This document shows positions 14,254-27,755 of a DNA stretch of 64,000 nt, one piece after another. How positions within the stretch are numbered: position 1 is the stretch's first letter; each line of letters starts with the position of its first letter. Under the pieces are notes generated by a model. That model saw nothing but the letters and a program-made list of their open reading frames with translations. It ran no database searches and was not told the DNA's origin. Position numbers and translations under genes: made by a program. This stretch comes from Deinococcus sp. JMULE3 (GTDB lineage Bacteria > Deinococcota > Deinococci > Deinococcales > Deinococcaceae), in NCBI RefSeq assembly GCF_013337115.1, contig NZ_SGWE01000001.1, forward strand, positions 273,158 through 337,157, in the 5' to 3' direction.

Positions 14254-15656
14254 GCGCGTTCCACCCAGCCCTCGATCACGCCGTACGGTTCGGCGTCCGC
14301 GTGGAAGATCACGCCCGGGTTGTCCATGCCGAAGCGGTCCAGCGGGTAGAGGATGTGATGCCGGTTCGGGAACGAGAAGTGAATGCGGTCGATCTCGTCG
14401 CAGCGGGTCAGGACCGCCTCGCCCAGGCGGTAGAGGGTCTGCTGCATGCTGTGCGAGTAGTGGTCCGGGAACACGTCCAGCAGCGTCTGATACACCCGCG
14501 TCCAGACGTCGTCGTAATCGGGCTCGTCGGTGTCGGGTTCTTCGGTGCGGTACGTCCAGCGGGCGGTGACGGTCGTCGCCAGGACGCGGTCGGTGGTGTC
14601 GGGCAGCGTCGTGAACTGATCGCGGTGGAATCCGGCCCAGCCGCTCCGGGTGGTCTTGAGGATGTACAGCTCGTCGATGCCGCTCTCGACGGTGAAGGTG
14701 TGCCCGTCGCCGCTGACGGTCGCCGTGTGTTTGGGCATCTGGCGCACGAAGGCGTGGTCGTGCGCCTCGCCGCCGCTGCACATGCGGTCCCAGGTGTGTT
14801 CAACGAACGTGGCGCGGGCGTGCGTGACGCGCGGGCCGCGCTCCACGAAGTGCCGGATCAGGTGCTTGCCGAACGCCTCGACGCTGCCGGTCATGCCGTC
14901 GCGCGCCAGGGCGTAGATGGTGTTGCGGACCGTGTCGGTCGCCACGAGGTCCGTGTTGTCGCCACTCACGTGCGCGGCCTCGAAGTCGCCCTGCATGGCG
15001 ACGCGTACCTGCACGTCCTTGATGTCGTGGCGGGGCTGGTCGCGGAACACCTTGAACAGGCGCACGTCGGCCTTGCCGTAGTTGTTGTCGCCGAGTCTGA
15101 CCTTGACCATGGGAAACTCCGGAGTGGGGGAGAGGGCAGGGGGCTGCTGGATCAGGTCCAGCACGCGCAGGCGGGCGATCCGGTCGATCTCGTGCAGGGC
15201 CGCCTCGACCTCCTGCTCGGAGGTGTGCGTCAGGCGGCGCCGGGCCTGCTCGAAGATGCTGGCCTTGTCGTGCTCGCGGACGCACACGACGTACGGCAGG
15301 CCGAACTTCTCGTGGTACGCGGCATTCAGGGCGTGGAATTCGGCGTACTCGGCGTCGCTCAGGCGGTCGAGGCCCGCGCTGGCCTGCTCGTGGGCGCTCT
15401 CGCGGGTCAGGTCACCGGCCCGCGCGGCCTTCCCGGCGAGGTCCGGGTGGGCGCGGATCAGGGCGCGCTGCTCGTCGGGGGTGCCGCCGCGGGCCGCGCG
15501 GGCGAACGCGGCGGCCAGCGCCTCGGCGCCGGGGTAGGGGCGGCCCCTGGCAACCTGCGCGGCGTACTGCGGGGAGTGTTCGAGCACCCCCGCGAAGTGC
15601 GCCTGGAAGTCCGACTCACTGAGGAGGTTGATCTGGTCGAGGGACAGGGTGGGCAC
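14250..15656 (-). CDS. pucL: Bifunctional OHCU decarboxylase-uricase
   Basis: 468 aa from GTG 15656, with GGAGGT five bases upstream. Residues 1-170 are an OHCU decarboxylase ([22 protein letters not shown]). Residues about 180-468 are uricase ([46 protein letters not shown]). The same fusion order occurs in B. subtilis PucL. Together with the HIU hydrolase it completes urate to S-allantoin. An internal Met starting [10 protein letters not shown] has GGAG six bases upstream, so a separate uricase chain is possible. The first gene of a leftward operon with hucR at its end. Confidence 0.92.
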   Translation of the reverse strand: MPTLSLDQINLLSESDFQAHFAGVLEHSPQYAAQVARGRPYPGAEALAAAFARAARGGTPDEQRALIRAHPDLAGKAARAGDLTRESAHEQASAGLDRLSDAEYAEFHALNAAYHEKFGLPYVVCVREHDKASIFEQARRRLTHTSEQEVEAALHEIDRIARLRVLDLIQQPPALSPTPEFPMVKVRLGDNNYGKADVRLFKVFRDQPRHDIKDVQVRVAMQGDFEAAHVSGDNTDLVATDTVRNTIYALARDGMTGSVEAFGKHLIRHFVERGPRVTHARATFVEHTWDRMCSGGEAHDHAFVRQMPKHTATVSGDGHTFTVESGIDELYILKTTRSGWAGFHRDQFTTLPDTTDRVLATTVTARWTYRTEEPDTDEPDYDDVWTRVYQTLLDVFPDHYSHSMQQTLYRLGEAVLTRCDEIDRIHFSFPNRHHILYPLDRFGMDNPGVIFHADAEPYGVIEGWVERA

Positions 15657-15681
15657 AGGGGACCTCCGGGCAGTCAGGATT

Positions 15682-15697
15682 ATTTCGACGGCGAAAT
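15682..15697. promoter_or_regulatory. Perfect 16-bp palindrome upstream of the urate operon
   Basis: ATTTCGACGGCGAAAT (6-bp arms, 4-bp centre) lies 25 bp upstream of the pucL start in the divergent region shared with paaK. A 16-18 bp palindrome suits a MarR-family dimer, so it is the best candidate for the HucR operator. Two 14-bp tandem copies of CCACCCAGTCGCTY (15801-15828) lie closer to paaK. Confidence 0.55.
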
Positions 15698-15849
15698 GAT
15701 GTGAGGTGCAGCGTAGTCCCCACCCCCTTGCCTGTCAATGCCAATCCGTTCTGCTGCCTGGACCGGTGCGGCGTACACTGCGGCCTGACCGCAGCACAAC
15801 CCACCCAGTCGCTTCCACCCAGTCGCTCCCAGCCTGCTATGGAGGACCC

Positions 15850-17166
15850 GTGACCCATCCCGACCAGCCGCTCTCCGCGCCGGACGTATTCCAGCCCGAA
15901 TTCGAATGCCTGCCTACCGATAAACTGCGCGCGCTGCAACTGCAGCGGCTGCGCGACCTCCTCGCCCTGCAGTGGGCCAAGGTGCCGCCCATGCGCGCCC
16001 GGCTGGAACAGGCCGGACTGCACCCGGACGACCTGCGCCGCCTCCCGGACCTCGCGGCGTTCCCGTTCACCCGCAAGGCGGACCTGCGCGACCACTACCC
16101 GCTGGGACTGGTGGCCGCGCCGCGCGCCGCCCTGCGCCGCATCCACGCCAGCAGCGGCACCAGCGGCAAACCCACCGTCGTCGCGTACGACCAACACGAC
16201 CTGGACGTGTTCGCGGAGGTCGTCGCCCGCAGCCTGTACGCGGCGGGCGCGCGCCCCGGCATGACCTTCCACAACGCCTACGGCTACGGCCTGTTCACCG
16301 GGGGGCTGGGCACGCACGCCGGGGCCGAGCGACTGGGCCTGTGCACCGTCCCGGTGTCCGGCGGCGGCACGGAACGGCAGCTGGACCTGATCCTCGACCT
16401 GCAACCCGAGGTGATCGCCTGCACGCCCAGCTACGCGCTGGTCCTCGCCGAGGGCTTCCGGCGGCGCGGCGTCACGCCGGGCGACCTCAGCCTGCGCTAC
16501 GCGGTGCTGGGCGCCGAACCCTGGGCGGAAAAGACCCGCGCCGCCGTGCAGGAGGGCCTGGGCGTCACCGCGACGAACATCTACGGCCTGTCGGAGATCA
16601 TCGGGCCCGGCGTGAGCAACGAGGACGCCCGCGAGCAGCGCGGCAGTTACGTCTGGGAGGATCACTTCCACCCGGAGATCGTCCACCCCGAGACGGGCGA
16701 ACCCCTCCCGGACGGCGAGTGGGGCGTGCTGGTCCTGACCTCCATGACCCGCACGGCGCTGCCGCTGCTGCGCTACTGGACCGGCGACATCACCCGCCTG
16801 CTGCCCGAAGCGAACGCCACCGGGCGCACCGTGCGCCGCATGGACATCGTCCGGGGGCGCAGCGACGACCTGATCATCCTGCGCGGCGTGAACGTGTACC
16901 CCACGCAGCTCGAGGCGGTCCTGCTGACCCTGGGCCACGTCAGTCCGCACTACCACGTCGTCCTGACCCGCACCGGTACGCTGGACGACCTCACCCTGCA
17001 ACTGGAGGTGCCGCAGGCCAGCCCCGCGCTGCGCGCCGAGATCGAACGGCAGATCAAGGCGCAGGTGGGCGTGACCGTCCGCTGCGAACTGTGCGACCCC
17101 GGCACGCTGCCCCGCAGCGAGGGCGGCAAACTGCGCCGAGTGACCGACCACCGACCACCCCGCTGA
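15850..17166 (+). CDS. paaK: Phenylacetate-CoA ligase family enzyme
   Basis: 438 aa from GTG 15850, behind GGAGGA. Motifs of the PaaK adenylating family are present: ASSGTSGKPTVVAYD (P-loop), NAYGYGLFTGGLGTHAG, TNIYGLSEIIGPGVSNE, YWTGDI and RSDDLIILRGVNVYPTQLE. Length is typical. The enzyme would activate phenylacetate or a related aromatic acid to its CoA thioester with ATP. No other paa gene is in the window, so the substrate is uncertain. Divergent from the urate operon with a 193-bp shared regulatory region. Confidence 0.87.
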   Translation: MTHPDQPLSAPDVFQPEFECLPTDKLRALQLQRLRDLLALQWAKVPPMRARLEQAGLHPDDLRRLPDLAAFPFTRKADLRDHYPLGLVAAPRAALRRIHASSGTSGKPTVVAYDQHDLDVFAEVVARSLYAAGARPGMTFHNAYGYGLFTGGLGTHAGAERLGLCTVPVSGGGTERQLDLILDLQPEVIACTPSYALVLAEGFRRRGVTPGDLSLRYAVLGAEPWAEKTRAAVQEGLGVTATNIYGLSEIIGPGVSNEDAREQRGSYVWEDHFHPEIVHPETGEPLPDGEWGVLVLTSMTRTALPLLRYWTGDITRLLPEANATGRTVRRMDIVRGRSDDLIILRGVNVYPTQLEAVLLTLGHVSPHYHVVLTRTGTLDDLTLQLEVPQASPALRAEIERQIKAQVGVTVRCELCDPGTLPRSEGGKLRRVTDHRPPR

Positions 17167-17223
17167 AGGTGGATGCGGCCCGGCCGTGTGCCGGGGTGGT
17201 GTGGCGCCTGGTCATCGGGCATG

Positions 17224-17240
17224 ATCCCCTAGGGGGGGAT
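17224..17240. promoter_or_regulatory. CsoR-like G/C-tract site, distal to copA
   Basis: ATCCCCTAGGGGGGGAT, an imperfect palindrome of a C-run and a G-run, 225 bp before copA. It resembles the perfect site at 17422 and those near copZ. Confidence 0.5.
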
Positions 17241-17384
17241 TCTGAGTGGGTCGACAGTGGTGGATGATCGCCCGGGCGGCCTGCTGCTCCGGGGCGTCGC
17301 GGAGGTGTGTCCGGACCGGCCGATCAGGCGGTCGTCTACGCCCAGACGATCGCGTGTGGGGTCGGCGGATGGCGCCGGGTCACC

Positions 17385-17438
17385 TTGCGGTCCTGGGACC
17401 TGCGGCCTATCCTGTCCACATATCCCCCCAGGGGGGAT
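17385..17438 (+). promoter_or_regulatory. copA promoter with CsoR-type operator
   Basis: TTGCGG (17385) and TATCCT (17408) are 17 nt apart. Nine bases downstream lies ATCCCCCCAGGGGGGAT (17422-17438), a perfect palindrome around one A. C-run/G-run palindromes of this kind are typical operators for CsoR/RcnR-family repressors. A csoR gene is encoded 41 kb away at 59100. GGAGG at 17441-17445 serves the ATG at 17450. Confidence 0.7.
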
Positions 17439-17449
17439 CAGGAGGCGGC

Positions 17450-19975
<2,526 letters not shown>

Positions 19976-19995
19976 CAGCAACAGGGGAACACCAG

Positions 19996-20029
19996 AGGCC
20001 CGGCCCCCACCTGCTCGGGGGCCGGGCCT
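19996..20029. terminator. Bidirectional terminator between copA and hemD
   Basis: A 13-bp GC stem (AGGCCCGGCCCCC / GGGGGCCGGGCCT) with an 8-nt loop lies between convergent genes. Confidence 0.75.
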
Positions 20030-20038
20030 CCGGCGTGG

Positions 20039-20872
20039 TCAGCCTGCGCGGCCCAGGCGCGCGGCGATGATGCCGGGGGCGTGCTCGGCGGCCATGCGGA
20101 CCAGGATGCCCATCTTGTGCGGGTTGGCTTCCAGGTCGATTCTCAGGCCCAGGTCGGCGGCGGCCTCGCTGCACGCCGGGCCGATGCTGACGACCACCAG
20201 GCGGTTCAGGCCCGCGCGGGCTTCCTCCAGCAGGCCGAGTTTCTCGGCGTACTTCAGGAAGTGCAGGATCTGCGTGCCGCTGGACAGCAGCAGAATGTCC
20301 GGCCCGCCCAGGACTACGTCGCGCACGGCCTTCGCCAGCGGGGTGGGGTCCTGCGGGAAGGCGCAGCGGTACACGGGCACGCTGGTCACGCGGATGCCCG
20401 CGTAGCCGAGTTCGCGCAGCATCGCGCCGGGGATCGCTTCGCCGTACTCGAGGATCACGGCGTGCTGCCCGCGGGTCAGGGTGGCCAGGAGGTGCTCGGT
20501 GACCTCGTGCCAGGTGCTGGGTTTGGGCACCTGGGTGCTGCTCAGGCCGAAGGTCTTCAGCGCCTGCGCGGGCTTGTTGCCGCGCGACACGAACGGCACG
20601 CCCTGGAGGGTCTCGAGGTGGCGGGGGTCACGGGCGGCGAGTTCCTTGAGGAACATGCGGGTGCCGACGCCGGTGAGGCACGCGACGGCGTGGATGTCCC
20701 CGGCCAGCAGGTCGCGTTCGAACTGCGCGAGAGGGCCGGTGAGGTCGAGTTTCATCTCGCGCATGCTCGGCGCGACGTGGGGCACGCCGCCGTACTTGCG
20801 GATCAGGGTCTCCATTTCCTCGCTGCGGCGGGATTCCAGACTCAGGACACTTAAGCCAGCGAACCAGTCCAT
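20039..20872 (-). CDS. hemD: Uroporphyrinogen-III synthase (HemD-like) of the nitrite reductase operon
   Basis: 277 aa, ATG 20872, overlapping the end of nirD by 22 bp. The two-lobed HemD layout is recognisable: LSVLSLESRRSEEMETLIRK at the start, GDIHAVACLTGVGTRMFL in the first lobe, and DILLLSSGTQILHFLKYAEK then VVVSIGPACSEAAADLGL in the second. It closes hydroxymethylbilane to uroporphyrinogen III, the branch point to siroheme, which NirB needs. The operon context (nirB-nirD-hemD) strongly supports this role. HemD proteins are poorly conserved, so this rests on a general pattern and context. Confidence 0.78.
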   Translation of the reverse strand: MDWFAGLSVLSLESRRSEEMETLIRKYGGVPHVAPSMREMKLDLTGPLAQFERDLLAGDIHAVACLTGVGTRMFLKELAARDPRHLETLQGVPFVSRGNKPAQALKTFGLSSTQVPKPSTWHEVTEHLLATLTRGQHAVILEYGEAIPGAMLRELGYAGIRVTSVPVYRCAFPQDPTPLAKAVRDVVLGGPDILLLSSGTQILHFLKYAEKLGLLEEARAGLNRLVVVSIGPACSEAAADLGLRIDLEANPHKMGILVRMAAEHAPGIIAARLGRAG

Positions 20873-21171
20873 ACGTCACCTCCGTCAAAGCGCGTGGCGT
20901 ACACGGGGACGCTCACGCTGGGGTCGTCGAGGCTCAGGCCGCTTTCCAGGTCGAAGGCGTGCTTGAGCAGGGGAGAGGCGACCTTCACGCGCGTCTCGCC
21001 GCTGACGGTGTAACTGCCGGTCAGGCCGCGCGAGAGGACGTTCGCGCCGGTGTACGGGTCGCGGTTGCCGGTGGCGTAGACGCGCCCGCCGACGCGGAAC
21101 ACCGCGACCTGCTGGCCGCCTATCAGGGCGCACACGCCGGTGCCGGGCAGGATGTCCTCCAGCGCGCACAC
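20851..21171 (-). CDS. nirD: Nitrite reductase small subunit NirD, probable frameshift at 5' end
   Basis: The open part encodes a Rieske-like NirD: CALEDILPGTGVCALIGG, AVFRVGGRVYATGNRDPYTG and SPLLKHAFDLESG. It is the small subunit of assimilatory NADH-nitrite reductase. The first in-frame start, GTG 21171, has no ribosome binding site. An ATG at 21220 with AAGGAG seven bases upstream reads MTLTAPPHPP in another frame. Deleting one base from the G6 run at 21188-21193 (C6 on the coding strand) joins it to PIPWTRVCALED, giving a normal NirD start. Either a sequencing or assembly error or a real slippage-prone frameshift. Confidence 0.85.
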   Translation of the reverse strand: MCALEDILPGTGVCALIGGQQVAVFRVGGRVYATGNRDPYTGANVLSRGLTGSYTVSGETRVKVASPLLKHAFDLESGLSLDDPSVSVPVYATRFDGGDVWTGSLA

Positions 21172-21317
21172 GCGCGTCCAGGGAATCGGGGGGTGGGTGG
21201 GGTGGGGCGGTGAGGGTCATGGCGCGTCTCCTTGCGGGGGCTGCGGGGTTCAGGGTGCGGGGCGGAGTTCAGTGGCGTGTCAGGTGCCCGGGGTGCGCGG
21301 GTCGCGGGGGCCGGGGG

Positions 21318-23855
<2,538 letters not shown>

Positions 23856-24050
23856 GGTGAAGCCTCCGTCAGGGACTGGGCAGCCGCCGGGGTGGGGCGG
23901 GTGGGGCTGCTGCGCCACAGTTAACGGGGCTTTCTGCGCTTTGTCAAGAAAAACTGAAACGTATGTGCGGATTCGCCCAGACAAATCGAATAAATCGGAC
24001 CTAACTTGCAGATTGTCCAGAAAAATCTGAGCGGTCTGCAAAAATTGGCC

Positions 24051-24085
24051 TTGACTTCCCGCGCCGCGACCGCCACCCTGGCCGC
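24051..24085 (+). promoter_or_regulatory. Candidate promoter of the nitrate reductase gene
   Basis: TTGACT (24051) and CACCCT (24074) are 17 nt apart, and ATG 24086 follows after 6 nt, again leaderless spacing. The 130 bp upstream are unusually AT-rich (AAAAACTGAAACG, CAAATCGAATAAATC), likely holding regulator sites. Confidence 0.6.
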
Positions 24086-26185
24086 ATGAGTCAGGCGACC
24101 CTGCACGCCCCCACCGTCCGGACCACCTGTCCCTACTGCGCCGTGCAGTGCACCTTCGACCTGCACCTCGAACGCGGCCTGCCCGTCAAGGTCACGCCCA
24201 CCAAGGACTGCCCGGTCGCGCACGGCACCGTCTGCAAGAAGGGACTCGCCGCGCTGAACGACCTGCGCCACCCCGAGCGCCTCACCACACCGCTGCTGCG
24301 CAAAGGCGGCGAACTCACCCCGGTCGGCTGGGACGAGGCCCTCGCGTACGTCCGGGACGCCCTGGGCAGCCTGCCCCCCGAACGGATCGGCGTGTTCGGC
24401 AGCGGCAGCCTCACGAACGAGAAGACGTACCTGCTTGGCAAGTTCGCCCGCGTCGCCCTGCGCACCCCCCACATCGACTACAACGGCCGCTACTGCATGG
24501 CCAGTGCCAGTGCGGCCCTGAACCGCACTGTCGGCTACGACCGCGGGCTGGGCTTCCCGGCGGACGACCTGATCCGCAGCGACCTGCTCCTGCTGGTGGG
24601 CGCCAACGTCGCCGAGACCCTCCCGCCCCTGATGCAGTACCTCAAGGGCATCAAGGACCGCGGCGGGACCATCTATGCCATCGACCCGCGCGCCACGACG
24701 ACCAGCAAGGTCTCCGGGCGGCACCTCGCGCCGCGCCCCGGCACGGACGGCATCCTCGCCCTGGGCCTGCTGCACCTCATGAAACAGTGGGGCCGCATCC
24801 GCCCCACCGCGCCCGCGCACGGCATGGCGCAGGTCCTCGCGCATGCCGACGACTACCCCCCGGCGCGGGTCGCGCACGACTGCGGCCTCACTGAAGCCGA
24901 CGTATTCGCCCTGGGCCGCGCCTACGCTGAGGCCCGCACGCCCCTGATCCTCACCGGACGCGGCCCCGAACAGCACACCCAGGGCACCGACACCGTCCAG
25001 GCCTGGCTGAACCTCGCGTTCCTCACCGGGCACTTCGGGAAGGTCGGCGGCGGCTACGCCCCCCTGACCGGGCAGGGCAACGGCCAGGGCGGGCGCGAAC
25101 ACGGACAGAAGAACGACCAGCTGCCCGGCGCGCGCAGCCTGCGCGACCCCCGCCACCGCGCCGAGATCGCCGCCCTGTGGAACGTCCCCGCTGAGGCGCT
25201 GCCGCAGCCCGGCCACAGCGCCCAGGAACTCCTGAACGCCTGCGGCAACCCCGCCGAGGGTGGCCTGGACGCCCTGATCGTCATCGGCAGCAACCCGGTC
25301 GTCAGCGCCGCCGGCGCCGGACAGGTCACGCAGAACCTGAAGGCACTCAGGCACCTGATCGTGATCGACTTCCTGCCCAGCGAGACCGCGCAGCTCGCCA
25401 CACTGGTCCTGCCGGGCAGCATGTGGTGCGAGGAGGACGGCACCACCACCAACTTAGAAGGCCGCGTGCAGCGCCGCCGCCGCGCCGTCACGCCCCCCGG
25501 CGCCGCCCGCGAGGACTGGCGCATCCTGTGCGACCTCGCCGCCGCGCTGGGCCGCCCCCACGGCTTCACGTACCCCGACTTCCGCGCGCTGCAGGACGAA
25601 TTCTTCCGCGCCACGCGCGGCGGAAAGGCCGACTACAGCGGCCTGAGCGCCGACCGTCTCGACCGCTCAAGCGCCCAGTGGCCCGTCAAGACCGCCACCG
25701 GTCCCGACACCCCGCACGTGTACGCCCCGCCGTTCCTCACGCCCGACGGACTGGCGACCCTGCACGTCCCGCAGCTGCGCGCCCCCACCCTGGCCCCCCG
25801 CGCCCTGCACCTCACCACCGGCCGCCTGGGGAACCAATACCAGAGCGGCACCCAGACCCGCCGTAACCCCGCCCTGAAAGCCGAGCAGACCGTGCAGATC
25901 CACCCCGACACCGCCCGCGAGCACGGCCTGAGCGCCGGGGACCTGGTCACGCTGCGCACCGCGCACGGGCAGGCCACCGCGCCCGTTGCCCTCACGCCCG
26001 GCCTGAGGCGCGACACGGTGTTCATCTCGTTCCACTGGCCTGAGAGCGCCAACCTCCTGACCGACCCGCACGCGCTGGACCCGCACTCGCGGATGCCCGG
26101 CTTCAAGGCCACGCCCGTCACGCTGCACCCCGCGCACCTGAGCCTGCCGCTGCCCACCCGCCCGAGCCTCAGTCCGGTGTCCTGA
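24086..26185 (+). CDS. nasC: Assimilatory nitrate reductase catalytic subunit (molybdopterin oxidoreductase)
   Basis: 699 aa. The N-terminal [4Fe-4S] ligands are Cys15, 18, 22 and 50 (CPYCAVQC...GTVCKKG). The molybdenum site is in NGRYCMASASAALNRTVGYD, and the C-terminal molybdopterin dinucleotide binding domain has LTTGRLGNQYQSGTQTRR. It reduces nitrate to nitrite in the cytoplasm. The extra C-terminal [2Fe-2S] domain of some NasA proteins is missing, so electrons probably come from ferredoxin or a separate subunit. Neighbours nirB, nirD and narK define assimilation. The symbol varies between nasA, nasC and narB. Confidence 0.9.
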   Translation: MSQATLHAPTVRTTCPYCAVQCTFDLHLERGLPVKVTPTKDCPVAHGTVCKKGLAALNDLRHPERLTTPLLRKGGELTPVGWDEALAYVRDALGSLPPERIGVFGSGSLTNEKTYLLGKFARVALRTPHIDYNGRYCMASASAALNRTVGYDRGLGFPADDLIRSDLLLLVGANVAETLPPLMQYLKGIKDRGGTIYAIDPRATTTSKVSGRHLAPRPGTDGILALGLLHLMKQWGRIRPTAPAHGMAQVLAHADDYPPARVAHDCGLTEADVFALGRAYAEARTPLILTGRGPEQHTQGTDTVQAWLNLAFLTGHFGKVGGGYAPLTGQGNGQGGREHGQKNDQLPGARSLRDPRHRAEIAALWNVPAEALPQPGHSAQELLNACGNPAEGGLDALIVIGSNPVVSAAGAGQVTQNLKALRHLIVIDFLPSETAQLATLVLPGSMWCEEDGTTTNLEGRVQRRRRAVTPPGAAREDWRILCDLAAALGRPHGFTYPDFRALQDEFFRATRGGKADYSGLSADRLDRSSAQWPVKTATGPDTPHVYAPPFLTPDGLATLHVPQLRAPTLAPRALHLTTGRLGNQYQSGTQTRRNPALKAEQTVQIHPDTAREHGLSAGDLVTLRTAHGQATAPVALTPGLRRDTVFISFHWPESANLLTDPHALDPHSRMPGFKATPVTLHPAHLSLPLPTRPSLSPVS

Positions 26186-26316
26186 CCCCACCCCCGAGAG
26201 GAGCCCGCCATGCCGCCACCCATCCGCTGAGCACCCCCACCCACCGTCCCGTCCGGCCCCCCAGACCCGCGCTCCGCGCCGGTCCACGCCCCCCTATTGC
26301 CCACAGGAGGCCCCGC

Positions 26317-27540
26317 ATGACCACGACCCCCGCCGCTCCGCCCCTGACCGCCGACGCCCGCCGGGTCGTCACCGCCGCCACCCTCGGCTTCACGCTGATG
26401 TTCGCCGTGTGGGTCATGTTCGCCATCGTCGGACTGCCCATCCGCAAGCAGCTGGGCCTGACCGACGCGCAGTTCACGCTGCTGACCGCCATTCCCGTCC
26501 TGACCGGCTCGCTGCTGCGCCTCCCGGCGGGCATCTGGGCCGACCGCTACGGCGGGAAGACCGTGTTCCTGATCAACACCGTCGTGACCGCCCTGTTCGC
26601 CCTGGCCCTCGCCTGGGCCGACGGGTACACCACGCTGCTGGCCCTCGCGCTCGGCGTCGGCCTCGCGGGCGTCAGCTTCGCCGTCGGGAACGCCTGGATC
26701 GCGCAGTGGGTCCCGGTCAGCCGCCAGGGCCTCGCGCTCGGCACCTTCGGCGCCGGGAACGCCGGGGCGAGCATCACCAAGCTTCTCGCGCCACTGATGA
26801 TCACCCTGGTCCCGGCGGGCCTGCTGATTCCCGGCGGGTGGCACTTCGTGCCCTTCGTGTTCGGCGTCGCCCTGCTGGTGTGCGCCGCGCTCACCGCCCG
26901 CCTCACCCCCGCCGACCGCGCCCAGCCGTCGGGCCGCACCCTGGGCGACTGGCTGCGCCCGCTGGCCCGCGCGCAGGTGTGGCGCTTCGGGCTGTACTAC
27001 GTGATCTTCTTCGGCGCGTACGTCGCCTACAGCCTCTACCTGCCCAAGTACTACGTCGACCACTACGGCATCCCGCTGGCGCAGGCGGGCCTGCTGACCG
27101 CCCTGTTTATCTTCCCCGCCAGCCTGCTGCGCCCCCTGGGCGGCTACCTGTCCGACCGCTTCGGGCCGCGCGCCGTGACCGTCGCCGCGTTCGCCGTCAT
27201 GCTGGCCGGACTGCTGCCCCTCCTGCGCGACCTGAGCGTCACGCCGTTCATGCTGCTCACCACCATCGTCGGCATCGGCATGGGCGTCGGCAAGGCCAGC
27301 ACCTACACCCTGGTCGCCCAGTGGAACCCCGGCCAGATGGGCGTCGTCGGCGGCCTCGTGGGCCTGCTCGGCGGCCTGGGCGGCTTCATCCTGCCGCTCG
27401 CGTTCGCGGCGCTGAAACCCAGCCTGGGCGGCCAGACCGCGTTCGTGGTGCTGTTCGCACTGACCGCCCTGACCACCGTGATCTTCGTGGCGAACATGGT
27501 CCGCCTGAAGGTGCTGGGCCGCCAGCCGAACTTCGCCTGA
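26317..27540 (+). CDS. narK: Nitrate/nitrite MFS transporter NarK family
   Basis: 407 aa, ATG 26317, with AGGAGG upstream. About twelve hydrophobic helices are visible. Family motifs are FRxP-like pieces, the nitrate signature GAGNAGASITKLLAPL, the second signature GGLVGLLGGLGGFILPLAF, and the MFS loop DRYGGKTVF. It imports nitrate (and perhaps exports nitrite) for the reductases encoded beside it. The 131-bp gap to nasC contains a six-codon frame (MPPPIR) behind GAGAGGAG, whose meaning is unclear. The stop codon touches the end of a 170-bp intergenic repeat. Confidence 0.92.
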   Translation: MTTTPAAPPLTADARRVVTAATLGFTLMFAVWVMFAIVGLPIRKQLGLTDAQFTLLTAIPVLTGSLLRLPAGIWADRYGGKTVFLINTVVTALFALALAWADGYTTLLALALGVGLAGVSFAVGNAWIAQWVPVSRQGLALGTFGAGNAGASITKLLAPLMITLVPAGLLIPGGWHFVPFVFGVALLVCAALTARLTPADRAQPSGRTLGDWLRPLARAQVWRFGLYYVIFFGAYVAYSLYLPKYYVDHYGIPLAQAGLLTALFIFPASLLRPLGGYLSDRFGPRAVTVAAFAVMLAGLLPLLRDLSVTPFMLLTTIVGIGMGVGKASTYTLVAQWNPGQMGVVGGLVGLLGGLGGFILPLAFAALKPSLGGQTAFVVLFALTALTTVIFVANMVRLKVLGRQPNFA

Positions 27541-27709
27541 TACGGGATGAAATTGACCTGCTTGCACCGTGATCGCGTTCCGTTGTCCCCTCTCCCACAG
27601 GGGGAGAGGGAGGGACTCGCAGAGCGGCGCAGCTGAGGAGCGAAGCGACGGAAGGGTGAGGGGGCCACCGGGCGACTCGGAATGACGTGGAATCACTTGA
27701 ATCCCGTAT
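27540..27709. repeat. Small intergenic repeat, copy B (170 bp, ATACGGGAT ends)
   Basis: Begins with ATACGGGAT on the last base of the narK stop and ends with ATCCCGTAT. It shares the whole copy A core and carries an additional GACTCGCAGAGCGGCGCAGC segment. The internal CTCTCCC and GGGAGAG arms can pair. Confidence 0.85.
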
Positions 27710-27722
27710 GACTCCCGGCTCT

Positions 27723-27755
27723 GCGGGCCGACCGGATCACGACCGGTCGGCCCGC
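27723..27755. terminator. Hairpin terminator containing the stop of the CHASE3-GGDEF gene
   Basis: A perfect 13-bp stem (GCGGGCCGACCGG / CCGGTCGGCCCGC) has a 7-nt loop that includes the TGA of the leftward gene. It can serve both strands. Confidence 0.7.
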
